From Kribbella sandramycini (GTDB lineage: Bacteria; Actinomycetota; Actinomycetes; Propionibacteriales; Kribbellaceae), in assembly GCF_013131805.1 (NCBI RefSeq), contig NZ_JABJRC010000016.1:1-64000 (forward strand): DNA of 64,000 nt, given 5' to 3'. The notes under the pieces were generated by a model. That model worked only from the letters and a program-made list of their open reading frames with translations, was not told the origin of the DNA and made no database searches. Position 1 is the stretch's first letter, and every line of letters begins with the position of its first letter. A program made the translations under genes and the position numbers. This document shows, piece after piece, positions 46,001-54,200 of the stretch.

Positions 46001-46367
46001 TCGCCCGGTCGTCGTACCCGGCCGCGATCAGGCCGGTCACGTCGAACAAGCGCCGATCGAGCCGCCCGCGGGCCACGTCGTCCCGGACGTCGGACGGTAC
46101 GACGTACAGCCGGTTCGCCGCGCGATACGTGTCGAAGCTGATCTGCTCGCGACCGGCGCCCGCATCGATCATGGCCGGTCCGCGATCTCCGTCGCGAAGG
46201 GTCACGCGGTCGCCGGTCAGCAGCGTGACCTGCCGTACCTGAGGCTTGGGCGCAGGCCCCGGCGGTGACGGCACAGGCGTGGCCTCGGCCGGTACGCCGA
46301 GCGCCAGGGCCACGATGGAAGCAACGGCAGCCAGGGCAGCCGGCCTCGATCTGGCGATGGTTCGCAC
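43071..46367 (-). CDS. Secreted subtilisin-like serine protease (S8)
   Basis: The 1098-residue extracellular protease has a signal peptide (about 1-29), an inhibitor-like propeptide and the S8 catalytic domain (about 190-480) with Asp215 in VLDSGID, His246 in GHGTHV, oxyanion Asn342 in AAGNSG and Ser423 in GTSMATPH. A large C-terminal region of about 600 residues contains beta-sandwich modules (for example ELTYRNLGNQPVTLALTADL and VEVSGDDGASWKPTTV) of the kind seen in long Streptomyces subtilases. It likely works in nutrient protein digestion. Upstream is a nested palindrome at 46441; downstream is a strong hairpin. Confidence 0.93.
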   Translation of the reverse strand: MRTIARSRPAALAAVASIVALALGVPAEATPVPSPPGPAPKPQVRQVTLLTGDRVTLRDGDRGPAMIDAGAGREQISFDTYRAANRLYVVPSDVRDDVARGRLDRRLFDVTGLIAAGYDDRASTSIPVIVTYAATARKRSAIPGAKVTRQLPIVNGAAMSVGKSANFLSGTSGVDKVWLDGKRQPTLDVSVPRIGTPAAWQAGYTGKGVKVAVLDSGIDATHPDLTTRVVAAKNFTAEADGDRIGHGTHVASTIAGTGAASGGKYKGVAPDAELYDGKVCTELDCPESAILAGMEWAATEVRAKVVNLSLGGDDTPELDPLEAAVNRLTAETGTLFVIAAGNSGPEDRTVSSPGSADAALTVGSVGRANDALSLFSGRGPRVGDGAVKPDLTAPGQSIVAAKAKDSNIGTPVGEHYLTLSGTSMATPHTAGAAALLGQQHPEWKAGELKGALMGSAKPASDQTAFQQGAGRVDVAKAIEQTVVSDPGNLSFGKALWPHDDDVPVTKELTYRNLGNQPVTLALTADLKAPDGSPAPADALTLSATTLTVPAGGQASVRATSNTKHNGPDGFYSGRVTATSAGVSVTTAVGVEREDEHYTLTLKGIGPDGKPAPPSGVVYGVADDQLTFYGTGQPEVQLRLRKGEYMVDNRLAVAGSKYWTSHPNLQVTADTTLVLDARKAKQVEITIPRADASLAVAAIGYTRTLDPGSAFDSYAVLPELNSFYTLQLGPGVADDSLRSLVTTQWAKRNSAGQFDNSPYLYAQAAQIAGRFPTGYVRKLRAQDFAVLRQQLNAVGKQQTWRAVVALVPGTLALWTTALRYDQPSKSTVMVEAKDASWYTNVVEPTDPSGDPGGHPDDYTTWLNGPIRKYEAGRTYHERYNAAVFGTASNHSFRNDDWLAVYAHGFVDADGNHGETVLESQSSKLFRNNELVGENDRWGFVGAVDLPAEKSEYRFETTQTRTSAAGLSTRTDLRWTFTSAETTTETRIPLLGIGYRAPVGADNIADRTPTTALPVILAGDKDPDTGVPLPLPTIKSIEVEVSGDDGASWKPTTVSAAGPGAYRAVFATPAGARAVSLKTKVVDTEGRVTEQTTIKAYPLR

Positions 46368-46440
46368 GATGAGTTCTCCCTAAGGTTGATCTCTACGCCC
46401 CAAGGACGTGCGAACCCGCCAAACGCTGCGAACCGCCAGA

Positions 46441-46496
46441 GCTGCACAACTGGGCGACACGCCCGGGGTCTTCGGCGTGTCGAGCAATTGTGCAGC
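46441..46496 (-). terminator. Nested palindrome between epimerase and subtilase genes
   Basis: The outer arms GCTGCACAA (46441-46449) and TTGTGCAGC (46488-46496) enclose a second perfect 9-bp pair, CGACACGCC (46455-46463) and GGCGTGTCG (46474-46482). It lies 17 bp beyond the epimerase stop on the same strand and is most likely that gene's terminator. It also sits 74 bp before the subtilase start. Confidence 0.7.
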
Positions 46497-46512
46497 GGTG
46501 GCGCTCCGGGGC

Positions 46513-47394
46513 TCAGCTGCGGACGACGCCCTGGAACACCTCGAGCAAGGTCGGACGGACGGGGCGCCAGCCGAGCTCGTCGGCGGCCTTCGTGGTGGTG
46601 ACGACCTGGTCCTGGAGGAGGGCATCGGCGAAGCCTTCGCCAAGGCGGTTGTGGGCCTCCTCGACCGAGCCCGGCACGACCCCGGCCGCGCCGATGGACG
46701 CCGCCGCAGCCTCGGTGAGCTCGCGGAGCGTCGCGGCCGCGCCGTTGCCGACGATGTACCGACCGTGGGCCGCATCGTTCTCCAGCGCACGGCGGTAGAA
46801 GTCGGCCAGGTCCGCGGCGTGCACCAGAGCCCACCGCTGCTCACCACTCCCGAGCACAATCAGCCGATCCGCAGCATCCCGCGGCGACCCCAGCACGATG
46901 CCGGGGATCGACCCGCTACCCCCATCGCCGTACGCGTTACACGCCATCGCGATCGTGGTGCGCACCCCGTCCGCCGCCAGCAACCGATCCTCAATCGCCG
47001 CCCGCCAAGCGATAACGGACGACGAATCGAACGGCGACTCCTCAGTGATCGCGACACTGTTGCCGTACGTCCAAACCCCGCCCGTGTGCACATACGGCCG
47101 CCCGCTGCCGCCGTACGCCGCAATCGCCGCGTCTGCCACCGACGAGTCCACCTGCGCACTACTCGCATCACCCGGACTAGCGGTGTGAACAGCGCCATCC
47201 GTCGACGCGAACACCTCCGTCACCCCAGCCTGATCCACCAGGTCAACAACCACCGACTTGACCCCGCGAACAGCCAGCGCATCCATGCCCCGGTCATCGC
47301 GCAGCAACGCCGTCACCTCGTGACCATGGTCCAGCAAGTTCGTCAGAACGTGCGACCCGATAAACCCAGTAGCCCCAGTCAGTGCCACCTTCAT
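46513..47394 (-). CDS. NAD-dependent epimerase/dehydratase (extended SDR)
   Basis: The 293-residue protein has the Rossmann motif VALTGATGFIGSHVL at the N-terminus, consistent with NAD(P) binding. The region VHTGGVWTYGN stands where the usual YxxxK catalytic pair is found in SDR enzymes; a clear YxxxK is not seen. Later parts include QRWALVHAADLADFYRRAL and ADELGWRPVRPTLLEVFQG, typical of the atypical NmrA-like/epimerase group. The substrate is unknown. It may act as a reductase or a redox sensor. It appears monocistronic. Confidence 0.82.
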   Translation of the reverse strand: MKVALTGATGFIGSHVLTNLLDHGHEVTALLRDDRGMDALAVRGVKSVVVDLVDQAGVTEVFASTDGAVHTASPGDASSAQVDSSVADAAIAAYGGSGRPYVHTGGVWTYGNSVAITEESPFDSSSVIAWRAAIEDRLLAADGVRTTIAMACNAYGDGGSGSIPGIVLGSPRDAADRLIVLGSGEQRWALVHAADLADFYRRALENDAAHGRYIVGNGAAATLRELTEAAAASIGAAGVVPGSVEEAHNRLGEGFADALLQDQVVTTTKAADELGWRPVRPTLLEVFQGVVRS

Positions 47395-47522
47395 CGCAAA
47401 GAACCTCCACCTCGAAAAAAGTTGCCCGCATCAACGGTTTCGGCACCTATGACCGACCAGCCGCCAAATTCGTGACAGCGCCTGGCTGTCACAAAGTCGG
47501 GGATACTCCTGTCTCTTGCGGC

Positions 47523-47888
47523 ATGACATCTCTGAAGAAACGAGTGGTCCGCGGGTTGGCACTGTCGGTCGCGGTGGTTACGGCGGTTGTGAGTGTGCCG
47601 TTGCCTGCGTCCGCGGCATACGACGCGAACCTGAAATGGAACGGGCACGAGATGCAGATCGATCGGCATCCGAGCAGCCGGGTCAAGGCGTGGGTGTGGT
47701 TCTACAACGGGCGGAAGGGGACGACGCTCAGGCTGGAACTGAAGCACCCGAATGTGAACCCGAGCAGCAAGTTCGTGCTCGGCTACCGGCAGGCCAAGGC
47801 CTACGAGATCATCGACCACGAGGTCGAGTGGGCCCAGCTGTGCGAACTGAACGGCGCCACCCCGATCCGCTGCTCGGGGAAGATCTAG
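47523..47888 (+). CDS. Small secreted protein of unknown function, paralogue A
   Basis: The 121-residue preprotein has an Ala/Val-rich signal peptide (about 1-31, ending PASA). The mature part of about 90 residues reads YDANLKWNGHEMQID, KAWVWFYNGRKGTTLRLELK and EVEWAQLCELNGATPIRC, with two cysteines that could pair. The alternation of hydrophobic and charged residues suggests a small beta sandwich. No family is recognised. A frameshifted paralogue follows 58 bp downstream. ATG 47523 is the only start that gives a signal peptide. Confidence 0.7.
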   Translation: MTSLKKRVVRGLALSVAVVTAVVSVPLPASAAYDANLKWNGHEMQIDRHPSSRVKAWVWFYNGRKGTTLRLELKHPNVNPSSKFVLGYRQAKAYEIIDHEVEWAQLCELNGATPIRCSGKI

Positions 47889-47946
47889 CCGAGGGTCCCT
47901 GGGGCTGAGGTGTCGCAGGGCGGAGGGGGCTGCTGTCCAGCGGTGC

Positions 47947-48468
47947 GTGAGATTCCAACTTCTGCGCCGCGGCGCCGCGATGACGGCGCTCGTGCTGACT
48001 GCCTCCGCCCTGGTTCTCCCACGGTCCTCGGCCGAGGGCCCGGCTCCGGGAGAACAACCGCCAGCCCGACAGTGAGATCAAGCCGAACACGAGTTGGCGC
48101 AGGTCGTACAACTCGCCGGTGACCGGCCTGAGCGTGTGCGAGACCGGTATCGTCGCGCGGTGCCGGGCCGCGGCGAATCCCACCGCCACGAACGGCTCCC
48201 GCAACTACACCTGGAGCTACTCCGGCGGGCCGGACCTCACCATCCAGATCGACAACGCTCCCGACACCCCGGGCCGGGCGGCCTGGGCCTATGTGTACAA
48301 CCGGAGCAAGAACACGACCGAGGTCGTGTTCGACTTCAGAAGGGCAATCGGAAGGTGACTGTCGGATCGGGGCGCAACGTCAGCCTCTGGCTGGACAAGA
48401 CGGTCGAGCACTACATCATCCGCGACTCCTACGACTCGTGGAACACTCTCGTCCCGGTCGGCCCGTGA
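47947..48468 (+). pseudogene. Small secreted protein paralogue B, two frameshifts
   Basis: A GTG at 47947 opens a signal-peptide-like frame (RFQLLRRGAAMTALVLTASA, then LPRSSAEG) that hits a stop at 48073. From about 48050 a different frame continues with SWRRSYNSPVTGLSVCETG, SGGPDLTIQIDN and AAWAYVYNRSKNTTEVVFDF to about 48335. The sequence then reverts to the first frame with KGNRKVTVGSGRNVSLWLDK and ends DSWNTLVPVGP at 48468. The middle and end match paralogue A in layout (AWVWFYNGRKGTTLRLEL). Two opposite one-base shifts explain it. A sequencing error cannot be excluded. Confidence 0.65.
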
Positions 48469-48556
48469 TGAGGTTCCTGCTCGGCAGCACGCTGTTCGTT
48501 CCCAATGCCGCCGCCGACACCCGTTGGCGCCGCTCGTGGGTGGGCCGCGGTAGGAG

Positions 48557-48804
48557 CATGGCGTGGTGGCGCTGGGCGGGAAGATCTATGTGCTCGGCGG
48601 GTTGGTGTCTTCCCGCACAACGAGTCGTACGACGCTCGAACCGGCGCCTGGGTCAGGGACGCCGACCTGCCTACCCCGCGGCACGGCATGGCCGCGGCCG
48701 CCGTCGGCGACACGATCTACGTGCCTGGCGGCGGACCGGTCACCCGGCTGAATCCGGCGGCGACGAATGCGGTGTTCAGCGGGTTAGGCCGCGGCGGACG
48801 GTGA
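48557..48804 (+). pseudogene. Kelch-repeat protein fragment
   Basis: Two frames together give Kelch motifs. VVALGGKIYVLGGLV lies in one frame (from about 48560), followed after a frame change near 48605 by FPHNESYDARTGAWVRDADL, PTPRHGMAAAAVGDTIYVPG and GGPVTRLNPAATNAVF. These are one and a half blades of a secreted galactose-oxidase-like propeller. The rest of the gene is absent and the frame runs into the TetR gene. It is a decayed remnant. Confidence 0.6.
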
Positions 48805-49408
48805 TGTAGAAGGTGGTGAGGTCGTCGATGAGGACGTCTACCTGCTTGGGGTTGGTGAGGTCGGCGTCGAGGAGCCAGTCGGAGATCTGGTCGAACATGC
48901 CGCCGACGAGGCCGATGGCGACGGAGTGGCGGAGGGGGCGTTGTTCGTCGGTGGGTGGGCCGTCGTAGGCGTCCCAGAGTTGTTCGAGGAAGGCGGCGGA
49001 CCAGCGGCGGTTGGTGCGGCGTTCGCGTTCGGCGGATTCGGAGATGCCGGCCGCCATACCGAAGGTGACGCGGGTGACGCGCGGGTCGTCGACGAGGGCG
49101 TGGACGAAGGTGGCCAGCAGCCGGGGGGCCTCTTGGCGTTCGTTGCCGTTGGCTTGTTTGGCCGCCTCGGCCATCCGGGCCTCGAGGCGCTCGGACGTGC
49201 GGCGGAGGAGAGCCACGTAGCAGTCTTCGCGGCTACTGAAGAGCTCGTAGAAGCTTTTGGTGCCGATGTACGCCGTGGTGCAGATCTGCTCGATCGACGT
49301 GTTCAGGTAGCCGTTGGCGGCGAAGAGGGTGAGCGCGGCGTCGAGCAATTGCTCACGTCGCTCGGCGCGCCGCTGCTCGGCGTCCAGCCCCCGAATGGTC
49401 CGACTCAT
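48776..49408 (-). CDS. TetR family transcriptional regulator
   Basis: The 210-residue repressor-type protein has an N-terminal TetR helix-turn-helix at about 15-62: RREQLLDAALTLFAANGYLN, TSIEQICTTAYIGTKSFYELF and SSREDCYVALL. The C-terminal ligand domain (about 70-205) is helical. It is divergent from the secreted lipase gene. An 18-bp near-palindrome in the 139-bp gap between them (49459-49476) is a good candidate operator, so it probably represses itself and the lipase. Its last bases overlap the Kelch remnant. Confidence 0.92.
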   Translation of the reverse strand: MSRTIRGLDAEQRRAERREQLLDAALTLFAANGYLNTSIEQICTTAYIGTKSFYELFSSREDCYVALLRRTSERLEARMAEAAKQANGNERQEAPRLLATFVHALVDDPRVTRVTFGMAAGISESAERERRTNRRWSAAFLEQLWDAYDGPPTDEQRPLRHSVAIGLVGGMFDQISDWLLDADLTNPKQVDVLIDDLTTFYITVRRGLTR

Positions 49409-49458
49409 GGGCTGGACGTTACCCCCGGTGCGGTCTGCGTAACCAAGTGATGTGTTTT

Positions 49459-49476
49459 GAACACGAGCTCTTGTTC
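49459..49476. promoter_or_regulatory. Candidate TetR operator, 18-bp near-palindrome
   Basis: GAACACGAGCTCTTGTTC is symmetric at 16 of 18 positions around GAGCTC and lies between the divergent TetR and lipase genes, 51 bp from the TetR start. The size and place fit a TetR dimer site. Confidence 0.6.
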
Positions 49477-49547
49477 ATGACCCGGAAACCTGCTCAACTT
49501 TCCGTTACCCACCGGTCACCGACCGATACGTCACGGGGAGTCCCGTC

Positions 49548-50432
49548 ATGTTCAACCGTTTGAAGAGCACTTTGTTACGCCGAGCCGCCCAGGCCGTGCT
49601 CGCGACCGCCGTGGTGACGACCGCCCTGGTCACCACGACTCCCGCCGCCACCGCAGCGCCCTCGTCCGGCTTCGACAACTGGTCCTGCCGGCCCTCGGCC
49701 GCCCACCCCAACCCGGTCGTGCTGCTGCACGGGCTGGGCGGGAACGGCCCCGGCAACTACTCGTTCCTCGGCCCGTACCTGGCCGCGAAGGGGTACTGCG
49801 CCTTCACCCTCACCTACGGCCAGGCGTCGCCGGTCATCCCGGTCGGCGGCACGATCCCGATCGCCGAGTCCGCCGCCCAGATCCAGGCCTTCGTCCAGCG
49901 CGTCCGGCAGACCACCGGCGCGGCGAAGGTCGACATCGTCGGCCACTCCGAGGGCGGTTTCCACAGCATCTACGGCCCGAAGGTCCGCGGGTACGCCGAT
50001 GCCGTCGGCAAAGTGGTCGCACTCGCACCGCCCACGCACGGGACCACGTTCGCCGGCCTCGTCAGCGTCGGCGACTACCTCGGGCTGCGCCCGCTCGTCG
50101 ACCAGGTACTCCGGGACTTCGGCTGCCCGGCGTGCAAGGAGATCATCGTCGGTGGCTCCGCGATCAAACAGCTCACCGCCGGCCCGATCGCCCAGCCCGG
50201 CGTCAAGTACACCGTGATCGCGAGCCGCTTCGACGCGCTCGTCACGCCGCACGAAACGTCGTTCATCCGCGAGCCCGGCGTCACCAACAAGTTCGTCCAG
50301 GACGTCTGCCCGCTGGACCCGGTCGGCCACGTCGGCCTCGCCTTCGACCCGACGGTCGCCCAGCTGGTCGCGAACGCCCTCGACCCGGCGCGCGCCAAGC
50401 CGGTGCTCTGCGGGTTCGGCCCGCCGCTCTAA
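49548..50432 (+). CDS. Secreted alpha/beta-hydrolase lipase
   Basis: The 294-residue preprotein has a long signal peptide (about 1-36, ending TPAATAA). The mature enzyme shows NPVVLLHGLGGNGPGNY (oxyanion region), a nucleophile elbow VGHSEGG (Ser), an acidic residue in ASRFDALVTPHE and a C-terminal His in VGHVGLAFDP. The pattern is that of class 2 lipases of the LipA/EstA type. Cysteines in FGCPACKE and VCPLDPV may form disulphides. It probably hydrolyses triacylglycerols or esters outside the cell. It is divergent from the TetR gene and overlaps the convergent zinc-ribbon gene by 4 bp. Confidence 0.9.
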   Translation: MFNRLKSTLLRRAAQAVLATAVVTTALVTTTPAATAAPSSGFDNWSCRPSAAHPNPVVLLHGLGGNGPGNYSFLGPYLAAKGYCAFTLTYGQASPVIPVGGTIPIAESAAQIQAFVQRVRQTTGAAKVDIVGHSEGGFHSIYGPKVRGYADAVGKVVALAPPTHGTTFAGLVSVGDYLGLRPLVDQVLRDFGCPACKEIIVGGSAIKQLTAGPIAQPGVKYTVIASRFDALVTPHETSFIREPGVTNKFVQDVCPLDPVGHVGLAFDPTVAQLVANALDPARAKPVLCGFGPPL

Positions 50433-50614
50433 GCAGACCGGTCGAGCTCCTGCACCAGCGGGTCTACCAGCAGCGCGTATCCGCACGCGACGCAGACCAG
50501 CTCGGCCGTCTCGTCACCCGCGTGATCGACCGCGTCGACCCGCTCGAAAGGCATCGTCCCCGCGCAGATCACGCAGAACTGAGCGGTATCGGCCACTACC
50601 TGCAACTTCCGCAT
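50429..50614 (-). CDS. Small zinc-ribbon-like protein
   Basis: The 61-residue protein starts at ATG 50614, chosen because GGAGGTGA lies just upstream; frame extension to 50650 adds no family sequence. It has two CxxC knuckles, FCVICAG and LVCVACGY, about 25 residues apart, so it should bind one zinc ion. The rest is acidic (ELDRSA tail). No known function. It is convergent with the lipase. Confidence 0.68.
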   Translation of the reverse strand: MRKLQVVADTAQFCVICAGTMPFERVDAVDHAGDETAELVCVACGYALLVDPLVQELDRSA

Positions 50615-50678
50615 CAGGCTCACCTCCGGAGCGCACTCACTGACCACCATGCCATCGGAGGCCGAGCGAAACGGTGAA

Positions 50679-50713
50679 CGACACCCCCGCGCACCTGGGG
50701 GGCGGGGGTGTCG
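50679..50713 (-). terminator. Hairpin terminator after the DUF2505 gene
   Basis: A perfect 12-bp stem, CGACACCCCCGC (50679-50690) and its complement (50702-50713), encloses 11 bases, 11 bp beyond the DUF2505 stop. No T run is present. Confidence 0.75.
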
Positions 50714-50723
50714 CTCATCGGGA

Positions 50724-51212
50724 CTACTTGGTCCACTCCTGGCCGAGCTCGTGCTCCTTCTCCAGCCCCTTGCGGATGGCGTCGACCACGAACGGCTCGA
50801 TCTTCTTGCCGATCAGCGGGACGGCGACCTTCACGTCGAGCTCGATGCCCTGGGCGGTCTGAGCGCCGCCCGGGGTGATACTCGCGGTGCCCTTCAGGCT
50901 GACCGGCGTGTTGCTGATCTCGCCGCTGACATCCGCCGTCCGGGAGCCGTCGGCGGCCGCGGCGTGCCAGGTCTCGGTCTGGACGACGGTCAGCGTGCCG
51001 CCGACGAACTTGCGGGCGATGTCCGGGACGTCGTCCGACGCCATCTCCCGGGTCACCTTGACGACGGTGTCGGCGCCGGACGTGCTCACCTGGACGTCGT
51101 ACGACAACGCGTTGGTCTTCTCGCAGGCCTGTTCCCGGAACGTCTTGTCCGTGACGACCGCGAACACTTCCTCGGGCGTGGCGTCGTACGACGCAGAAAG
51201 CTTCAGCTCCAT
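50724..51212 (-). CDS. DUF2505 domain protein (SRPBCC/START-like)
   Basis: The 162-residue cytosolic protein begins MELKLSASYDATPEEVFAVV and continues VKVTREMASDDVPDIARKFV, GTLTVVQTETWHAA and VKLPLIGKKIEPF-like VAVPLIGKKIEPFVVDAI, the DUF2505 pattern. The predicted helix-grip fold has a cavity for a hydrophobic ligand. The role is unknown. It is separated from the DUF4091 gene upstream by 28 bp on the same strand and has a strong hairpin downstream. Confidence 0.85.
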   Translation of the reverse strand: MELKLSASYDATPEEVFAVVTDKTFREQACEKTNALSYDVQVSTSGADTVVKVTREMASDDVPDIARKFVGGTLTVVQTETWHAAAADGSRTADVSGEISNTPVSLKGTASITPGGAQTAQGIELDVKVAVPLIGKKIEPFVVDAIRKGLEKEHELGQEWTK

Positions 51213-51240
51213 GGCGCCATCATGGCATCACTCGGTCCGC

Positions 51241-54200
51241 TCAGGCATCGGGAACCTCGCCTCCGCGCCACGGGCCGTTGCCCGGCACGTCCTGCCACCA
51301 GTGCCCGAGGCGGCCCGACGCGAGCCGGGCGAAGTAGTGCAACCGCCCGTCCGCGGACTGCGCCGCCGTCCCCTCGCCCGCTATCTGCGCCGCGACGCCG
51401 TCGACCCGGATCACCGTGCCGTCCCAGGGCCCGCTGGCCGGCGAGCGCTGCCAGCTGTGGAAGATCCGGTTGTCCGTCGTCCGGGCGAAGTACGCGAGTT
51501 TGCCGGCGGCATCGAGCGTGCTGACCGGATCGCCCGCGATCGTGACGGTCTCCGCGGTTCCGTCTACGGTCAGCGGCAGGGTGTCCCACCGCCACGGTCC
51601 GTTCCCCGGCGTCGACTGCCAGCCGTGCACGATCGCGCCGGCCACCGAGCGCCCGTGGAACGTGATCCGCCCGGAGATCTCCTGCGTCACTCCCGGCCGC
51701 CCCTCGAGGACGGCGGCAACCCCGTTACCCCCTTGGCGAATGAGATCGACGGCCCATTGATCGCTGCCCGGCGCGCTCTCCCAGCCGTGCATCAGCTCGC
51801 CGTTGTGACCCCGGACGAAGTACGTCAGCTTCCCGGACGGATCCTGCACACTCGCCGGATCCGCGCCCACCCGCATCCGGTTACCGCTCAGATCAAGCAC
51901 GTACGCCGCCACCCAGGTCGTTGCCCCGGGCGCGGTCTGCCGGCCGCGGATCAGATTCCCCTCGGTCGTTCGGGCGAAGTAGGTCAACCGGCCGAGCGCA
52001 TCCAGGACGGCGGTCGGCGTCCCGGTCAACCTCGCTCGCGGCCCGTTCCCGGGCAGCGGATCGACGGTCGTGTGCGTCCAGCTCCGATCGAGCCGGCTCC
52101 ACCGCAGCTGACCGGTCGGTGTGAGCCCGACCAGGTTCATCCGGCCGGCGGTATCGACCGTGCCCGACACCTGCCCGCTCACACCGGCCGCCACGCTCGT
52201 TACGTCGAACCCAGCGCCGTTCTCCCGGCCATACCCGATCGTTCCGTTCGCCCGCACAGTCTGGAACGTGAGGCGCTGCTCGGCATCCTGCCGCGACCAT
52301 GTGCCTGGCGCCGGCAGCCCGGTCTTGCTGCGCAGGAACCGGACGCTGTCCAGGTAGACGGTCAGCGCGGTGTCCCGCTTGTCCACCCGCAGCTTGATCG
52401 AGGTGATCCGCGACAGGTCGCTGACCAGGCGCGTCAGCGGTACGACGACCCGCTGCTGTTTGCGCGGCGCCAGGTAGAACGGGTTGCCGTCGTCGACCCG
52501 TACCGGGTCGTAGAAGTCGCAGTGCATCAGGACGAGCCGGTCGGAGTCGTTGTAGATGTCGAACGCGACCGCGTCCATCGTCGACCAGTCGTTACGGCCG
52601 ATCGACTGCTCGGGCTGCCCGTCCTTCTGCGTGTACAGGTAGACCCCGGCCCAGGCCGGGTCGGCTGCGTTCGCGTTGAAGACCAGCTTCGCCGATCGGC
52701 CGCCGGTCGTCGGATGCTGGTCGCTCAACGTCGCCGAGGCCTCCCGCGTGGTCAGCCGGCTGACGTCGGCGGTGGTCTCGAAGGCGTTGATCATGATCTC
52801 GTGCGGGGTCGCGGCAGCACCGACCTTGACCGTTCGAGAGAAGTTGCTGCCAGCAACAGAGATCGCGACCGTCCGCTCACCCGCGGGCAGGTCGAGAACG
52901 ATCCGATGGGTCGCCGCCGGGCCGGTCACCGCGATCGCCGTACTGGCTGCACCGCCGATCGTCACTGCGGCATCCTTGAGGGTGATCAGCTCGACCACCA
53001 CGTGCCCGGCCGTGGGCCGGTCGATCCGGACCAGTGCCGGCGTCGGCCCGAACAACTGCGCGACTTCGGCGCCGACCTGTGCCCGCACGTGGTGGAAGAA
53101 GGCCGGTTCGTCCCGGTACGGCGCCAGTCGGTCGTACAGGACTTCGTGGTAGGAACCCAAGCCCCGTTCGGGTTTGGCGACACCCCAGCTCGCGGCGAGC
53201 GCGTCCGCCTTCCGGTCGTACAGGGCCAGGTACTCCAGGTCCTCGAACCCCTCGCGCATCCACTCCAGCCGCACGGTCCCGACCGGCCCGTCCACGCCGA
53301 CGGCGTTCCCGGGGTACATCAGGAAGCCGTCCCCGGCTTCGGTACCCAGCCCGAACGGATCGGTCCACCGATCGCTGACCTTGTAGCCAGGGCCCATCCA
53401 CTTGCCGAAGACCGTACTCGACCAGAACAAGTAGCCCTCGATACCGAGCCCATACTGAATCCACGGCAAGAGGCGATGTCCGACGCCGCTGTCGGCGATG
53501 AAGACACCAGGCAACGGGTAGTGGTGGGTGACGGCCGTGTACCACCAGACCAGATCGCCACGCTCCTTGAGCTGGGCAACGATCTCCGGCAGTTCCGGCT
53601 TCGGCACAGTGATCACGAAACACCAAGCGCGGACGAAGTCCAGCAGCTTCTGCACCGGCGGCCGCTCCAGCGTCAGCACATGCGTCAGGTCCGGCGCGAC
53701 CCTGCTGACCGTGGCGAAGAGCTTGCGGACGTGCTCGTACGCCGCATCCGTCATCGGCTCGTCGGCGTAGTAGCCGTAGGCCCGGTCGAGTAATCCCTTG
53801 GCTCGTAGGCCGTCCACGACCTGGCGCAGCTTGACCTCGTCGACCTGGAAGCCCTGCTCGTAGTCGCCGCTGGTGTAGAGCGGGACCCGGAAGCGGACCA
53901 CCCGCGAGTCGCGCAGGTACTGATCCGCCTTGGCGAGGAACTCGGCCGGCTCCGGGTCCTGCCCCGGCCCCGGAGCGAGCAGGTCGGGCCGCTCCGGGAA
54001 CTGGAACTTCGGCTTGACCGGAACCGGGATGTCACTCGACAGCATCCGGTGCTTCAGCTGGAACTCGTAGTACTTGCGCATCAACGGCTCGTGCCGCGGA
54101 TCGCCGTACGGGACGTCGTGCGCCCGCGCGACCTGCTGGTACCAGATCGACACCGCGGTCGCCGTACTCCACTTCTCCGGCAGTTCGAAGTTCCACACCT

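Noticed and set aside
44373-46268. Open frame of 631 codons opposite the subtilase
   Set aside because: It is antisense to a gene with clear catalytic residues; composition is Arg/Gly-rich and no motif is found.
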